From JAUVXE01 sp964349355 (lineage in GTDB: Bacteria > Actinomycetota > Coriobacteriia > Anaerosomatales > SLCP01), in NCBI GenBank assembly GCA_964349355.1, contig CAYGFZ010000052.1:1-11166 (forward strand): a DNA stretch of 11,166 bases, given 5' to 3'. Of the stretch, positions 1 to 6,765 are shown one piece after another; within the stretch, counting starts at the first letter, position 1; every line of letters starts with the position of its first letter. Position numbers and translations under genes: made by a program. The notes beneath the pieces are model-generated. The model ran no database searches. It was not told where the DNA came from and saw only the letters and a program-made list of their open reading frames with translations.

Positions 1-75
1 CGCATTAAGCACCCTCGCGCGAATATCGATGGGACGGCCCCCGTTGGGCGCGCCGCCAGGGAATCGTGCCGACAT
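1..75 (-). CDS. Partial CDS, 5' end only, unknown function
   Basis: A frame opens with ATG at 75 and stays open for 25 codons to the window edge. The protein begins MSARFPGGAPNGG and continues basic and polar, with no recognisable domain in what is visible. The start is supported by a GGAG Shine-Dalgarno six bases upstream and by a near-consensus promoter at 94-123 that points the same way. An upstream ATG at 87 is closed by a stop after three codons, so it is not the start. Only 25 residues are visible, so the product cannot be named. The case rests on the promoter, ribosome-binding site and start being lined up, not on protein similarity. Confidence 0.45.
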   Translation of the reverse strand, partial: MSARFPGGAPNGGRPIDIRARVLNA

Positions 76-93
76 TCACAACTCCATGCTCCG

Positions 94-123
94 AGGATAC
101 GGTGCGCGCGAGCAGGGTGTCAA
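94..123 (-). promoter_or_regulatory. Sigma70-type promoter for the left-edge gene
   Basis: On the minus strand a perfect TTGACA -35 box (118-123) is followed after 18 bp by TATCCT (94-99) as -10. Transcription would start near 87, leaving a leader of about a dozen bases that includes the GGAG ribosome-binding site before ATG at 75. It lies 80 bp beyond the stop of the last glycosyltransferase gene, so it would start a new transcription unit rather than continue the operon. Confidence 0.55.
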
Positions 124-141
124 CGAAAACGGCGCGCCGGG

Positions 142-159
142 GTGGCCCGCGTGGCCCGC
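142..159. repeat. Tandem 9-bp direct repeat
   Basis: GTGGCCCGC occurs twice head to tail (142-150 and 151-159), directly beside the inverted repeat at 158-178. It may be chance in a GC-rich intergenic stretch, or part of a binding region. Confidence 0.5.
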
Positions 160-178
160 GGAAACGTTACGTTTCCGC
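158..178. promoter_or_regulatory. 21-bp inverted repeat (operator or hairpin)
   Basis: Perfect 10-bp arms GCGGAAACGT and ACGTTTCCGC flank a single central base. It sits 25 bp after the stop of the glycosyltransferase at 204-1184 and 35 bp upstream of the -35 box at 118-123. As RNA it could fold into a 7-bp stem (GCGGAAA/TTTCCGC) with a 7-base loop, but no U-run follows on the minus strand, so it is a poor intrinsic terminator. Its symmetry and its place just upstream of a promoter fit a dimeric regulator's site equally well. Confidence 0.5.
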
Positions 179-203
179 ACGACGGGGGACCGCGCCGCCA
201 GCA

Positions 204-1184
204 TCAGCGCAACCCGTACGCTTCCTCCCACTGCCAGACCGTGCGCTCGATGGTGCGCGCCTCCGCGAGCGCACGTGCCCGCAGCCCCACTTCTTCCCTC
301 AGCTCGGGGCTCTCGATGAGACGGCTCACGTGCTTGAGCCAGTCCTTGGGGTTGCGTGCGAGAAAGCCGTTCTCCCCGTGCGTCACGGTGCGCTCGTACG
401 TCGCGATCCTGGACGCGACCGATGGGATCCCGATCATCGAGTACTCCACGAACTTCAGGTCGCTCTTACAGCGGTTGAAGCGGCTGTCCACTACAGGTGC
501 CAGGCCGATGTCGAAGCGCGAGAGCAGCTGAGGATACTCCTCGATCTTCGTCGCCTTGAAGAAGCGGAGTCGTTCGTGCGGCCTGAAGGGCACCTTCTCC
601 ATCCCCGCGACCGCCACGACGAGGTTCTCGTAACGGGCGAGCAGGCTCTCGACGGTGCCACTGAGCAGCTGCAGGTCGGGATAGTGTGCGTGTCCGCCCG
701 CCCAGCCGACCACGACCTGCCCTTCGCGGGAGACCGGCTTGGGCGCGTCGGGCCAGTGCTGTGTCGGCAGCACGTTCTCGAGCACCCGCACGTTGCGGTT
801 GACCGGGCGAATGACCTCGGCAAGCTCTTTCGTCGAGACGGTCACCACCTGCGCCAGACGAGTGCACTCCTCGAGGACCTTGACCGCGGGCGTGTCCTTC
901 CACGCCCCGTATGCCGGGTTAGACGGATGCAGGTTCCAGTAGTCGTCGTCCATCTCGACGACGGTCATCCCGCCGCGCTCGTTCGCAACACGGATCAGCT
1001 CGAGCGACGCCGGCCTGGAGGGTCGCTGGAACACGTAGACGTCGGTCTCGGCCAGCCGCCCGTCTGCGGGCGCGTGCCCAAGCTCCACGTCGTGGCCGCG
1101 CTCGTGCAGCGCCATCCCCGGCGTGTGACACCGGTACCACGCGCATGCGCCGTACTGCTCGACGATGTAGGTGATCTTGGCCAA
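204..1184 (-). CDS. Glycosyltransferase, GT-B fold (group 1-like)
   Basis: Predicted cytosolic glycosyltransferase of 326 residues. The N-terminal half starts KITYIVEQYGACAWYRCHTP. The C-terminal half has the look of a GT-B sugar-nucleotide domain: VVVGWAGG opens it, then FDIGLAPVVDSRFNRCKSDLK, KFVEYSMIGIPSVAS and a GENGFLA loop, which resemble the donor-binding region of group 1 enzymes. The start is TTG at 1184, preceded by AGGGCGG. An in-frame TAG four codons upstream (the stop of the preceding gene) rules out a longer protein. It is the last gene of the run, 9 bp after the GT2 gene. Donor and acceptor sugars cannot be read from sequence. The upstream dTDP-rhamnose genes make a rhamnose-containing glycan likely. 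Confidence 0.85.
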   Translation of the reverse strand: MAKITYIVEQYGACAWYRCHTPGMALHERGHDVELGHAPADGRLAETDVYVFQRPSRPASLELIRVANERGGMTVVEMDDDYWNLHPSNPAYGAWKDTPAVKVLEECTRLAQVVTVSTKELAEVIRPVNRNVRVLENVLPTQHWPDAPKPVSREGQVVVGWAGGHAHYPDLQLLSGTVESLLARYENLVVAVAGMEKVPFRPHERLRFFKATKIEEYPQLLSRFDIGLAPVVDSRFNRCKSDLKFVEYSMIGIPSVASRIATYERTVTHGENGFLARNPKDWLKHVSRLIESPELREEVGLRARALAEARTIERTVWQWEEAYGLR

Positions 1185-1193
1185 GACGCCGCC

Positions 1194-2036
1194 CTAGCTG
1201 TACTGCCCGTCGGACAGCACCTGTGGTGCAGGCTGTCTGACGGTGAGGCTACCGAAGGGCAAGACGTAGAGTACATCCTCACCAGGATCGACGAGTCGCT
1301 TCCACTTGCGTTTGAAGCGAACCTGGTTCTTCTTGAGAATCCTGAGCCCGCCTTCCGGCAACTCGGCACTCGCCGTCCTCGTCTCGTAGTGATGGATCAG
1401 GCTGTGTGTGGCGAGCGCTGGCGGATGCCCTGCCGCCAAGAGACGGCAGTAGTAGTCCGTGTCTTCGTACCAGGCGGTCTCGTACTGCTCATCGAAGAGC
1501 CCGACCTGATCTATCGCCTGTCGTGCCAGTACGAAGCAGAAGCCAACCATACCGCCGAGGACCAGCTTCGGCTCACTCTCGGACACGAGCTCCGCCAACT
1601 GATCGAACCTCTCGGGCAGGGGTCCGGATGTGAAGACAGGACCTGTGCACCAGACCCTTTTGTCGGCACCGAACGGCCACAGCAGGTTCTCCAGCCAGCC
1701 GGGAGTGAACACGATGTCGTTGTTCACGATGCAGAGGTACTCACCTGAACTGTGCTCGATTCCCAGATTCCATGCGGGGGCAACACCGATGTTGCGGGAG
1801 CAGTGCAGCGCCACCACTCCATCCTTGGAGTCAAGATACTCTCGTGTCCCGTCAGTGCTGCCGTTGTTGACGATTATCAGCTCGTACTCGACCGAGCGAG
1901 TGTGCCTCTCTATGCTGTCGACACACTCTGATGTCATCTGGACGTGGTTGAGAACGGGGATTATGATGCTCACCTTCGGCTGGGCCGGCCGGCTCTCGTC
2001 CGAGATCACCTCGACCGTGTAGTCTCTCCCCTTCAT
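1194..2036 (-). CDS. Family 2 glycosyltransferase (rhamnosyltransferase-like)
   Basis: A 280-residue inverting GT-A enzyme expected to transfer a nucleotide-activated sugar to a growing glycan on the cytosolic face of the membrane. Hallmarks in order: SIIIPVLNH (23-31), VNNGSTDGT (56-64) for nucleotide binding, RNIGVAPAWNLGI (81-93), the NND form of the metal-binding motif (105-107), GFCFVLARQAID (165-176) and YEDTDYYCRL (190-199) carrying the ED acceptor or catalytic motif, then HH before a basic C-terminus. This arrangement is typical of rhamnosyltransferase-like GT2 proteins, which fits the rml cassette upstream, but specificity is inferred. The ATG start at 2036 overlaps the TGA of the preceding gene by 4 bp, so translation is probably coupled to that gene, which is itself disrupted by a duplication. 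Confidence 0.92.
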   Translation of the reverse strand: MKGRDYTVEVISDESRPAQPKVSIIIPVLNHVQMTSECVDSIERHTRSVEYELIIVNNGSTDGTREYLDSKDGVVALHCSRNIGVAPAWNLGIEHSSGEYLCIVNNDIVFTPGWLENLLWPFGADKRVWCTGPVFTSGPLPERFDQLAELVSESEPKLVLGGMVGFCFVLARQAIDQVGLFDEQYETAWYEDTDYYCRLLAAGHPPALATHSLIHHYETRTASAELPEGGLRILKKNQVRFKRKWKRLVDPGEDVLYVLPFGSLTVRQPAPQVLSDGQYS

Positions 2037-2842
2037 CTACTGCCTACTTCAGCAGCGCCCTCGGCGGGACTCAGAGCCGACACCGTGCTCCATGGCAAGA
2101 GACCTGACCTGGGAGGCCAGTGACGTATCGTCCTCTCGGAAAGCGCGGTCCAGTGTGTCTTCTGTTTCACCTCTGATTGGTAGAAGCGAATCTCTTCGGA
2201 AGGGTTCTCCGGATCCTCGTACCAGGGAAGATGCCGGGCGACGTACGGGAACCCGGTACGAAGAGCGGGCACCCAGAAGCCGCCAGAGACCCTGGGCCTG
2301 TAGAGCGCGAACGTGGTGTCTACAGGCGCGATGTAGACGTTCTCGTCAACGGGATCGGCCCAGAACCGTCTCTCGTGAGCGATGACGTGAGCGCTGAGCG
2401 GGTTCTCCTCGGGCAGGTCGTCGATCTTGAGACCAAACCCCACCTTACCGGCAGGGGGAATGTTCTTGAGCAGGGCGAACATGAACGCTATGAAGTCTTG
2501 CGGGCACTCCTCCACCGGAACCACGTCGGAGTCCGTGTACACGTAGTAGTTGTGCGAGAACTCGGACCACACGCGGGTTCTCCATAGAGCCAGATACCCG
2601 ACATTCGTATCCAGGTAGAACACCTTCAGGCCCTCACGCCGGTAGTACTCATGTAGCGGCGCGTAGGTGCTCGCATTGTCGATCACGTAGATGTTCTCGT
2701 ATCCACGAGACCTCAGCGCATCGACGAGTGACCTGAGGTAGGTGACCCTGTTGAAGCTGTTGATGACGATAGGCGTCCGCTCGGGATGCCGTTCGAAGTC
2801 GTGACCCCGGTTCTGCACGCTGAAAGACTGCTCTATCCGCAC
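2033..2842 (-). pseudogene. GT-A-like glycosyltransferase, 3' duplicate lacking N-terminus
   Basis: An open frame of 269 codons from a GTG at 2842. Residues 1-206 lie in the left 626-bp repeat and are identical to the other copy. Residues 207-269, starting WYEDPENPSEE, are the native C-terminus found nowhere else in the window. The core has TPIVINSFNR, VIDNAS, LDTNVGYLALWR and a DSD motif (YTDSDV), consistent with a GT2-like GT-A fold. Its frame continues upstream through the 29-bp spacer but meets no earlier start codon, and the GTG has no convincing Shine-Dalgarno. It is therefore best seen as the 3' part of a split gene. The TGA overlaps the ATG of the next gene, as expected of the ancestral 3' end. 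Confidence 0.7.
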
Positions 2843-2849
2843 ATCCGGC
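2224..2849. repeat. Direct repeat, left copy (626 bp)
   Basis: Reads identical to 2879-3504 throughout, offset 655 bp. The match breaks at 2223 (c against g at 2878) and at 2850 (c against a at 3505). The unit lies wholly inside a glycosyltransferase coding region. A 29-bp unique spacer (2850-2878) separates the copies. I see no insertion-sequence ends, target-site duplication or transposase. Confidence 0.95.
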
Positions 2850-3557
2850 CACTCGGGCTGGCAGGTGATTGCCTCGGGAGGGAAGATGCCGGGCGACGTA
2901 CGGGAACCCGGTACGAAGAGCGGGCACCCAGAAGCCGCCAGAGACCCTGGGCCTGTAGAGCGCGAACGTGGTGTCTACAGGCGCGATGTAGACGTTCTCG
3001 TCAACGGGATCGGCCCAGAACCGTCTCTCGTGAGCGATGACGTGAGCGCTGAGCGGGTTCTCCTCGGGCAGGTCGTCGATCTTGAGACCAAACCCCACCT
3101 TACCGGCAGGGGGAATGTTCTTGAGCAGGGCGAACATGAACGCTATGAAGTCTTGCGGGCACTCCTCCACCGGAACCACGTCGGAGTCCGTGTACACGTA
3201 GTAGTTGTGCGAGAACTCGGACCACACGCGGGTTCTCCATAGAGCCAGATACCCGACATTCGTATCCAGGTAGAACACCTTCAGGCCCTCACGCCGGTAG
3301 TACTCATGTAGCGGCGCGTAGGTGCTCGCATTGTCGATCACGTAGATGTTCTCGTATCCACGAGACCTCAGCGCATCGACGAGTGACCTGAGGTAGGTGA
3401 CCCTGTTGAAGCTGTTGATGACGATAGGCGTCCGCTCGGGATGCCGTTCGAAGTCGTGACCCCGGTTCTGCACGCTGAAAGACTGCTCTATCCGCACATC
3501 CGGCAGGAAGCGCATCTCACGCTTCAGGAACGCCTGCAGGTTCCCGGTCGAAACCAA
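2649..3557 (-). pseudogene. GT-A-like glycosyltransferase, 5' duplicate with scrambled C-terminus
   Basis: The proposed start is TTG at 3557, six bases after a strong GGAGAGGGG ribosome-binding site; a TTG at 3617 is also open but lacks such a site. From 3557 the protein is 302 residues. Residues 1-226 are native, with TPIVINSFNR (43-52), VIDNAS (73-78), NVGYLALWR (100-108) and the DSD metal-binding motif (124-126). After HLP the frame passes through the 29-bp spacer and then reads the second repeat in the wrong frame, adding about 76 non-native residues (SRGNHLPARVAG...) before a TGA. The native 63-residue C-terminus is lost. The catalytic core may be present, but activity is doubtful. The family is glycosyltransferase 2-like; the substrate is unknown. 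Confidence 0.7.
2879..3504. repeat. Direct repeat, right copy (626 bp)
   Basis: Second copy of the 626-bp unit. The 655-bp offset leaves a remainder of 1 when divided by 3, so the glycosyltransferase frame is out of register across the copies. Removing one unit plus the spacer rejoins 3505 onward to the left copy in frame and gives a single 289-residue gene from 3557 to 2033. Confidence 0.95.
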
Positions 3558-3605
3558 CGCGATCCCCTCTCCATGAAGAAAGTGCCCACAAGGGTAACAC
3601 AAAGA

Positions 3606-3642
3606 CGGCCTAGCCAAGGTGGGCGCCGACGCCTCTAGGCCG
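3606..3642 (-). terminator. Hairpin at a gene junction, possible attenuator
   Basis: Perfect 8-bp arms CGGCCTAG and CTAGGCCG flank 21 bases. The first arm on the transcribed strand contains the TAG stop of the gene at 3635-4609. The transcript after the hairpin is U-rich but interrupted (UCUUUGUGUU), so at best it is a weak terminator or attenuator before the duplicated glycosyltransferase gene. Confidence 0.3.
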
Positions 3643-4609
3643 ACCTGTCGTTACCGGTGCGTTTCAGCGCGAGGATCGTACTCCAGGCCTGCCTGATCTC
3701 CTCGATCTCCCGCTCGCAAGAGTACTCCTTGGCGACGAACGCACTTGCCCGCTCCCCCATCTCAAGGACACTCGACCGATCGGCCACCGCCTCCTCGAGC
3801 ACTCTCTCGGCAGTGATGGCGAACTCGAGCACGTCCGCGACCGGGATCGGATAGGAGATTCCTGCCTTAAGGTACTCCGCTCCACCGAACCCGTGATACC
3901 CGACCACGACACACCCCGACGCCATCGCCTCAGCCGGTGGAAGCGGCAGACCTTCGGGATAGCCGAAGCTGAAGAAGAGCAGTGACTCGCCCATCAACCC
4001 GGCGACACCCCGTTCGCCGAGATTGTCAATGGGTGCAACAGTGAAGTGGTCGAGCGCGCCCCTGAAACGGAGTATGTTGAACACCTGTGTCGCTTCCTCG
4101 GGGTGTTTCCTTGGCATGAAGCAGATCTGATTCTTCTTCGCGCACGAGTCGTGGAAGACGCTCGGGTCGATCGACCAACGCACACGAGCCAAAGGCATCT
4201 CAGGAAAGCTGTGCCGCATGTAGCGCTCGACATGCTCTGAAATCACCAGGGTCGCCAGCACCTCCGGATCGAAGTACGGGGTCTCCCCCACCCCGCCATC
4301 GACCGGATACCCGCGAAAGGTCAGGGAGCCACTCTGGTTGAAGATCACCTTGTGTGCACCGGGGAAGCGGTATGCCGTCTCATGCGCGAGGACCTCAGGA
4401 AGCACGACTATCGCATCGGGTTCCAGATCGAGTTGAGAACGATCGATCACGGGGGTCGTGTTCTCGAACCAGCTACACCGGAATCCCCTAGAGGCGTGGA
4501 CTATCGTCGCCGGGATGCCGATCTGACAGAGCACATCGACGTGCCGATAGAGAATCTTGACTCCACCAGTCGGAGTATCCTCATCCGGGCAGAGTACGTA
4601 GACGACCAT
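3635..4609 (-). CDS. Glycosyltransferase group 1 (GT4-like)
   Basis: Predicted GT-B retaining glycosyltransferase of 324 residues acting in the cytosol on a glycan intermediate. The N-terminal domain opens VVYVLCPDEDTPTGGVKILY, with the glycine-rich turn typical of group 1 enzymes, and includes PDAIVVLPEVLAHE and an ISEHVERYM segment. The C-terminal domain carries SFGYPEGLPLPPAEAMASG, in which E219 and E227 form the EX7E motif that contacts the sugar-nucleotide donor in GT4 enzymes. I place the start at ATG 4609, 4 bp after the upstream stop and behind a G-rich AAGCGGGGGG stretch. The frame is open to 4840, but that extension is arginine- and serine-rich and lies inside the neighbouring gene, so it is not credible. 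Donor and acceptor are unknown. Confidence 0.88.
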   Translation of the reverse strand: MVVYVLCPDEDTPTGGVKILYRHVDVLCQIGIPATIVHASRGFRCSWFENTTPVIDRSQLDLEPDAIVVLPEVLAHETAYRFPGAHKVIFNQSGSLTFRGYPVDGGVGETPYFDPEVLATLVISEHVERYMRHSFPEMPLARVRWSIDPSVFHDSCAKKNQICFMPRKHPEEATQVFNILRFRGALDHFTVAPIDNLGERGVAGLMGESLLFFSFGYPEGLPLPPAEAMASGCVVVGYHGFGGAEYLKAGISYPIPVADVLEFAITAERVLEEAVADRSSVLEMGERASAFVAKEYSCEREIEEIRQAWSTILALKRTGNDRSA

Positions 4610-4613
4610 ACGC

Positions 4614-5345
4614 TCAGCCCCCCGCTTGGGCCCGATTGCCCCGACCCATTTCGAGCACGGCCCACACCGCGAAGCCGAGGAGTGCCGGGACGAAGAGTAC
4701 CGCCGCCGCGAGAATCCACGCAGGCGCGTCGGACTCGGAAGCCCCTGAGAGCGCACGGACGAACTCTGGCCACGAGACCCTCTCGTACACGCGCATGACC
4801 ACGTCGATACCAGCCTCCTGACCGCCCAGCCAGGCGACACCCGGATACGGATCTCCGCCGGAGACGATCAGGTTGGCATTCCCTTCGGAACCGATCTCCA
4901 AGAGATACTTCTCGGAATCGGCGTCCAGGGGAGGGCCCGGGAAGCGGAGGACCGCCATGCCCCAGTCGGTCACTCCGGCAAGGTCAAGCGATGTAGAGAC
5001 CGTGTGTGCATCATCCTCGCCCTCCTCCGCCGAGCCGACTGTTGTCAGCGCGACCTGCAGCACGCCCTCGATGCTGTCGCCGTCGGTCGGGAGACGCAGT
5101 GCGACCGCGTCTGCCGACCTGCCCACTCCAAGGACCTCCTGCTCGAGCGTGGGAGAACCGTTTGTTATGCGCAGCACCTGACCGTCAGCAGAGAGGCCGA
5201 CGCCGCCGCCACGAAAGACCCCTTGCTGCTGGCTCAGCCATGTAACGTAGGTCGGTGTGTAGAGCATGCTGGGCACTACGACGAGCACGACGACCGTCAA
5301 GGCGAGGAGAACGGAGATCGTGGCTCTATCGGGCCTAAGGTGCAT
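4614..5345 (-). CDS. Two-TM membrane protein with extracytoplasmic domain, unknown
   Basis: A 243-residue protein I do not recognise. Residues about 9-28 form one hydrophobic helix (SVLLALTVVVLVVVPSML). Residues about 210-233 form a second (APAWILAAAVLFVPALLGF). Between them lies a soluble region rich in beta-prone stretches, acidic residues and glycine, probably outside the membrane. The short tail RGNRAQAGG is basic, as expected on the cytosolic side. The start is ATG at 5345, 14 bp after the DUF2142 gene stop. The frame extends upstream to 5834 only as an overlap with that gene and looks non-coding there. Tight linkage to the DUF2142 gene suggests a partner in glycan assembly, but that is only inferred. 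Confidence 0.75.
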   Translation of the reverse strand: MHLRPDRATISVLLALTVVVLVVVPSMLYTPTYVTWLSQQQGVFRGGGVGLSADGQVLRITNGSPTLEQEVLGVGRSADAVALRLPTDGDSIEGVLQVALTTVGSAEEGEDDAHTVSTSLDLAGVTDWGMAVLRFPGPPLDADSEKYLLEIGSEGNANLIVSGGDPYPGVAWLGGQEAGIDVVMRVYERVSWPEFVRALSGASESDAPAWILAAAVLFVPALLGFAVWAVLEMGRGNRAQAGG

Positions 5346-5359
5346 CACACGTCTCACTC

Positions 5360-6703
5360 TCAGTAGTAGTGTGGGATAACGACATAGAACAGGCAGTACC
5401 AGTTGACTGCGAGCAGTGCGAGGGTGATCACACACGTCAAAGCCGCGTGGACGCGGTGTGGTACCAGCCCGAAGAGACCCCTGAGCAAGAGAATGGCAAC
5501 CGGTACTGAAGCAATGAACAGATATCTCCCCTGAGAGCTCAGCTGTAGCACCATCTCGTACTGGGCGACAAAGTACACGACCAGAACGATGGCGACAGCC
5601 GAGAGGACAGAGATGTGGAGTCCGGGACGCAGCAAGAAAGATGTGAGCCTTCTCCCGCGTACGGATTCCCACGTCTCTCGCAGACCGACGAGTACGAGGC
5701 TCCCTGTTCCCAGGACGAGCACAGCGTGTTGGAACCGATAGACCAGCCGGGGTGCCAGGACATCCAGGTAGCCGAAGTTCGCCCAGGCGGTAGGGAGAAG
5801 CCAGCTTCCTCCCCTCCGCTGTAGCCATGCCCATACCTGCTCCAGCGAGTCCAGGCGGGGGAACGGGCCTGATGCAAGCGGAATCGACTGCTGGACCAGA
5901 TAGCCGAAGACTCGCGGCACGAACAGGCCCGCCGCAATGATCAATGCGCCGACAACCACCATCTCCGACCCACTGGGGTTCCTGCTCCAGAAGCCCTCTC
6001 CATCGCCGACTTCCGCTTGGGCGGCCCTATTCTTTCGAAGCACTCCCGATCCGAACATCCCGCCCACATAGAAGAGCAGAGCCAGGACGATCAGTGGGGC
6101 GAGTACCCAGATGCGCTCTTTGGTCAACGCCCCCAACACCAAGCCGATCACTGCTGCAAAGACCACGGCACCGGTCGGGCCCTTTCGCAAGAGTCCTACC
6201 AGACCGGCGAACAGCAGCGCGGCCCAGACGTTCAGCATGCTATCGCTGTTCGCCGAAGCGCCCATGAAGGTGAACATCGGGTTCAGGGTCACGAGCGGCA
6301 CGATGGCTAGCCGCGCAAACGGCCAGGCCGGCATGGCAAGCCTCGCGGTCCAGTACGCGAGAGCACCTACGACGACGACAGAAAGCACACCCATAAGCCG
6401 CACCGCAAGCAGCGGCGACGCGCCGAAGAACCCAAAGGCCTTGACTGACGCAACGCCGAGCCAGGCGAAGACGCCAACCACATGTCCCGAATGTCCCGCA
6501 GTCTCACCAGCGGTTGCCAACTCAAGAATCTCGTTGAAGTACGACATTTCGTCCGGAACCCGATGCGCCGTGGCCGCCCACAGTAAGCTCATGACGCACG
6601 TAAGGGCGAGCAAGAAGAGCAGCGCCCGACTCTCCCCCGGCAGTGCCGCCGGAGCTTCGTGTTCGCGCACCCATCCCGAAAGCAGCGATCTTCCTCCCTG
6701 CAA
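5360..6703 (-). CDS. DUF2142-family polytopic membrane protein
   Basis: A 447-residue integral membrane protein with roughly ten hydrophobic segments. Two signatures point to the DUF2142 family: HRVPDEMSYFNE (PDE at 50-52) in the loop after the first helix, and SSQGRYLF (389-396) near the C-terminal helices. DUF2142 proteins have a GT-C-like layout and often occur in polysaccharide clusters. A role in transferring sugars from lipid carriers outside the membrane is plausible but unproven here. The frame starts at TTG 6703, behind a GAGGGGGTAGGGG purine run that could act as ribosome-binding site. An in-frame GTG at 6670 is an alternative. It follows rmlD by 62 bp and precedes the two-TM protein by 14 bp. 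Confidence 0.82.
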   Translation of the reverse strand: MQGGRSLLSGWVREHEAPAALPGESRALLFLLALTCVMSLLWAATAHRVPDEMSYFNEILELATAGETAGHSGHVVGVFAWLGVASVKAFGFFGASPLLAVRLMGVLSVVVVGALAYWTARLAMPAWPFARLAIVPLVTLNPMFTFMGASANSDSMLNVWAALLFAGLVGLLRKGPTGAVVFAAVIGLVLGALTKERIWVLAPLIVLALLFYVGGMFGSGVLRKNRAAQAEVGDGEGFWSRNPSGSEMVVVGALIIAAGLFVPRVFGYLVQQSIPLASGPFPRLDSLEQVWAWLQRRGGSWLLPTAWANFGYLDVLAPRLVYRFQHAVLVLGTGSLVLVGLRETWESVRGRRLTSFLLRPGLHISVLSAVAIVLVVYFVAQYEMVLQLSSQGRYLFIASVPVAILLLRGLFGLVPHRVHAALTCVITLALLAVNWYCLFYVVIPHYY

Positions 6704-6765
6704 ACCCCTACCCCCTCACGAGGTGGTTCGGCACTGGTCGGAGAGACAAGTCTAGCACCAGGGGA

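Noticed and set aside
66..1748. Long plus-strand open frame of 560 codons opposite two glycosyltransferase genes
   Set aside because: The product resembles no family and is rich in Arg, Val, His and Asp. It is antisense to two genes with clear motifs, a common by-product of high GC.
2224..3504. Insertion sequence or other mobile element as the source of the repeat
   Set aside because: The repeats are direct and purely coding. There are no terminal inverted repeats, no transposase and no target-site duplication.
2033..3557. Two independent paralogous glycosyltransferase genes in tandem
   Set aside because: The shared 626 bp are identical at DNA level and the copies complement each other's missing ends, so one split gene fits better than two evolved paralogs.
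3558..3617. N-terminal extension of the split glycosyltransferase from TTG at 3617
   Set aside because: No good ribosome-binding site precedes 3617, while GGAGAGGGG stands at ideal spacing before TTG 3557. The extension is not needed for the fold.
4610..4840. N-terminal extension of the GT4-like protein
   Set aside because: It lies entirely in the coding region of the neighbouring membrane-protein gene and translates to Arg/Ser-rich sequence unlike a glycosyltransferase N-terminus.
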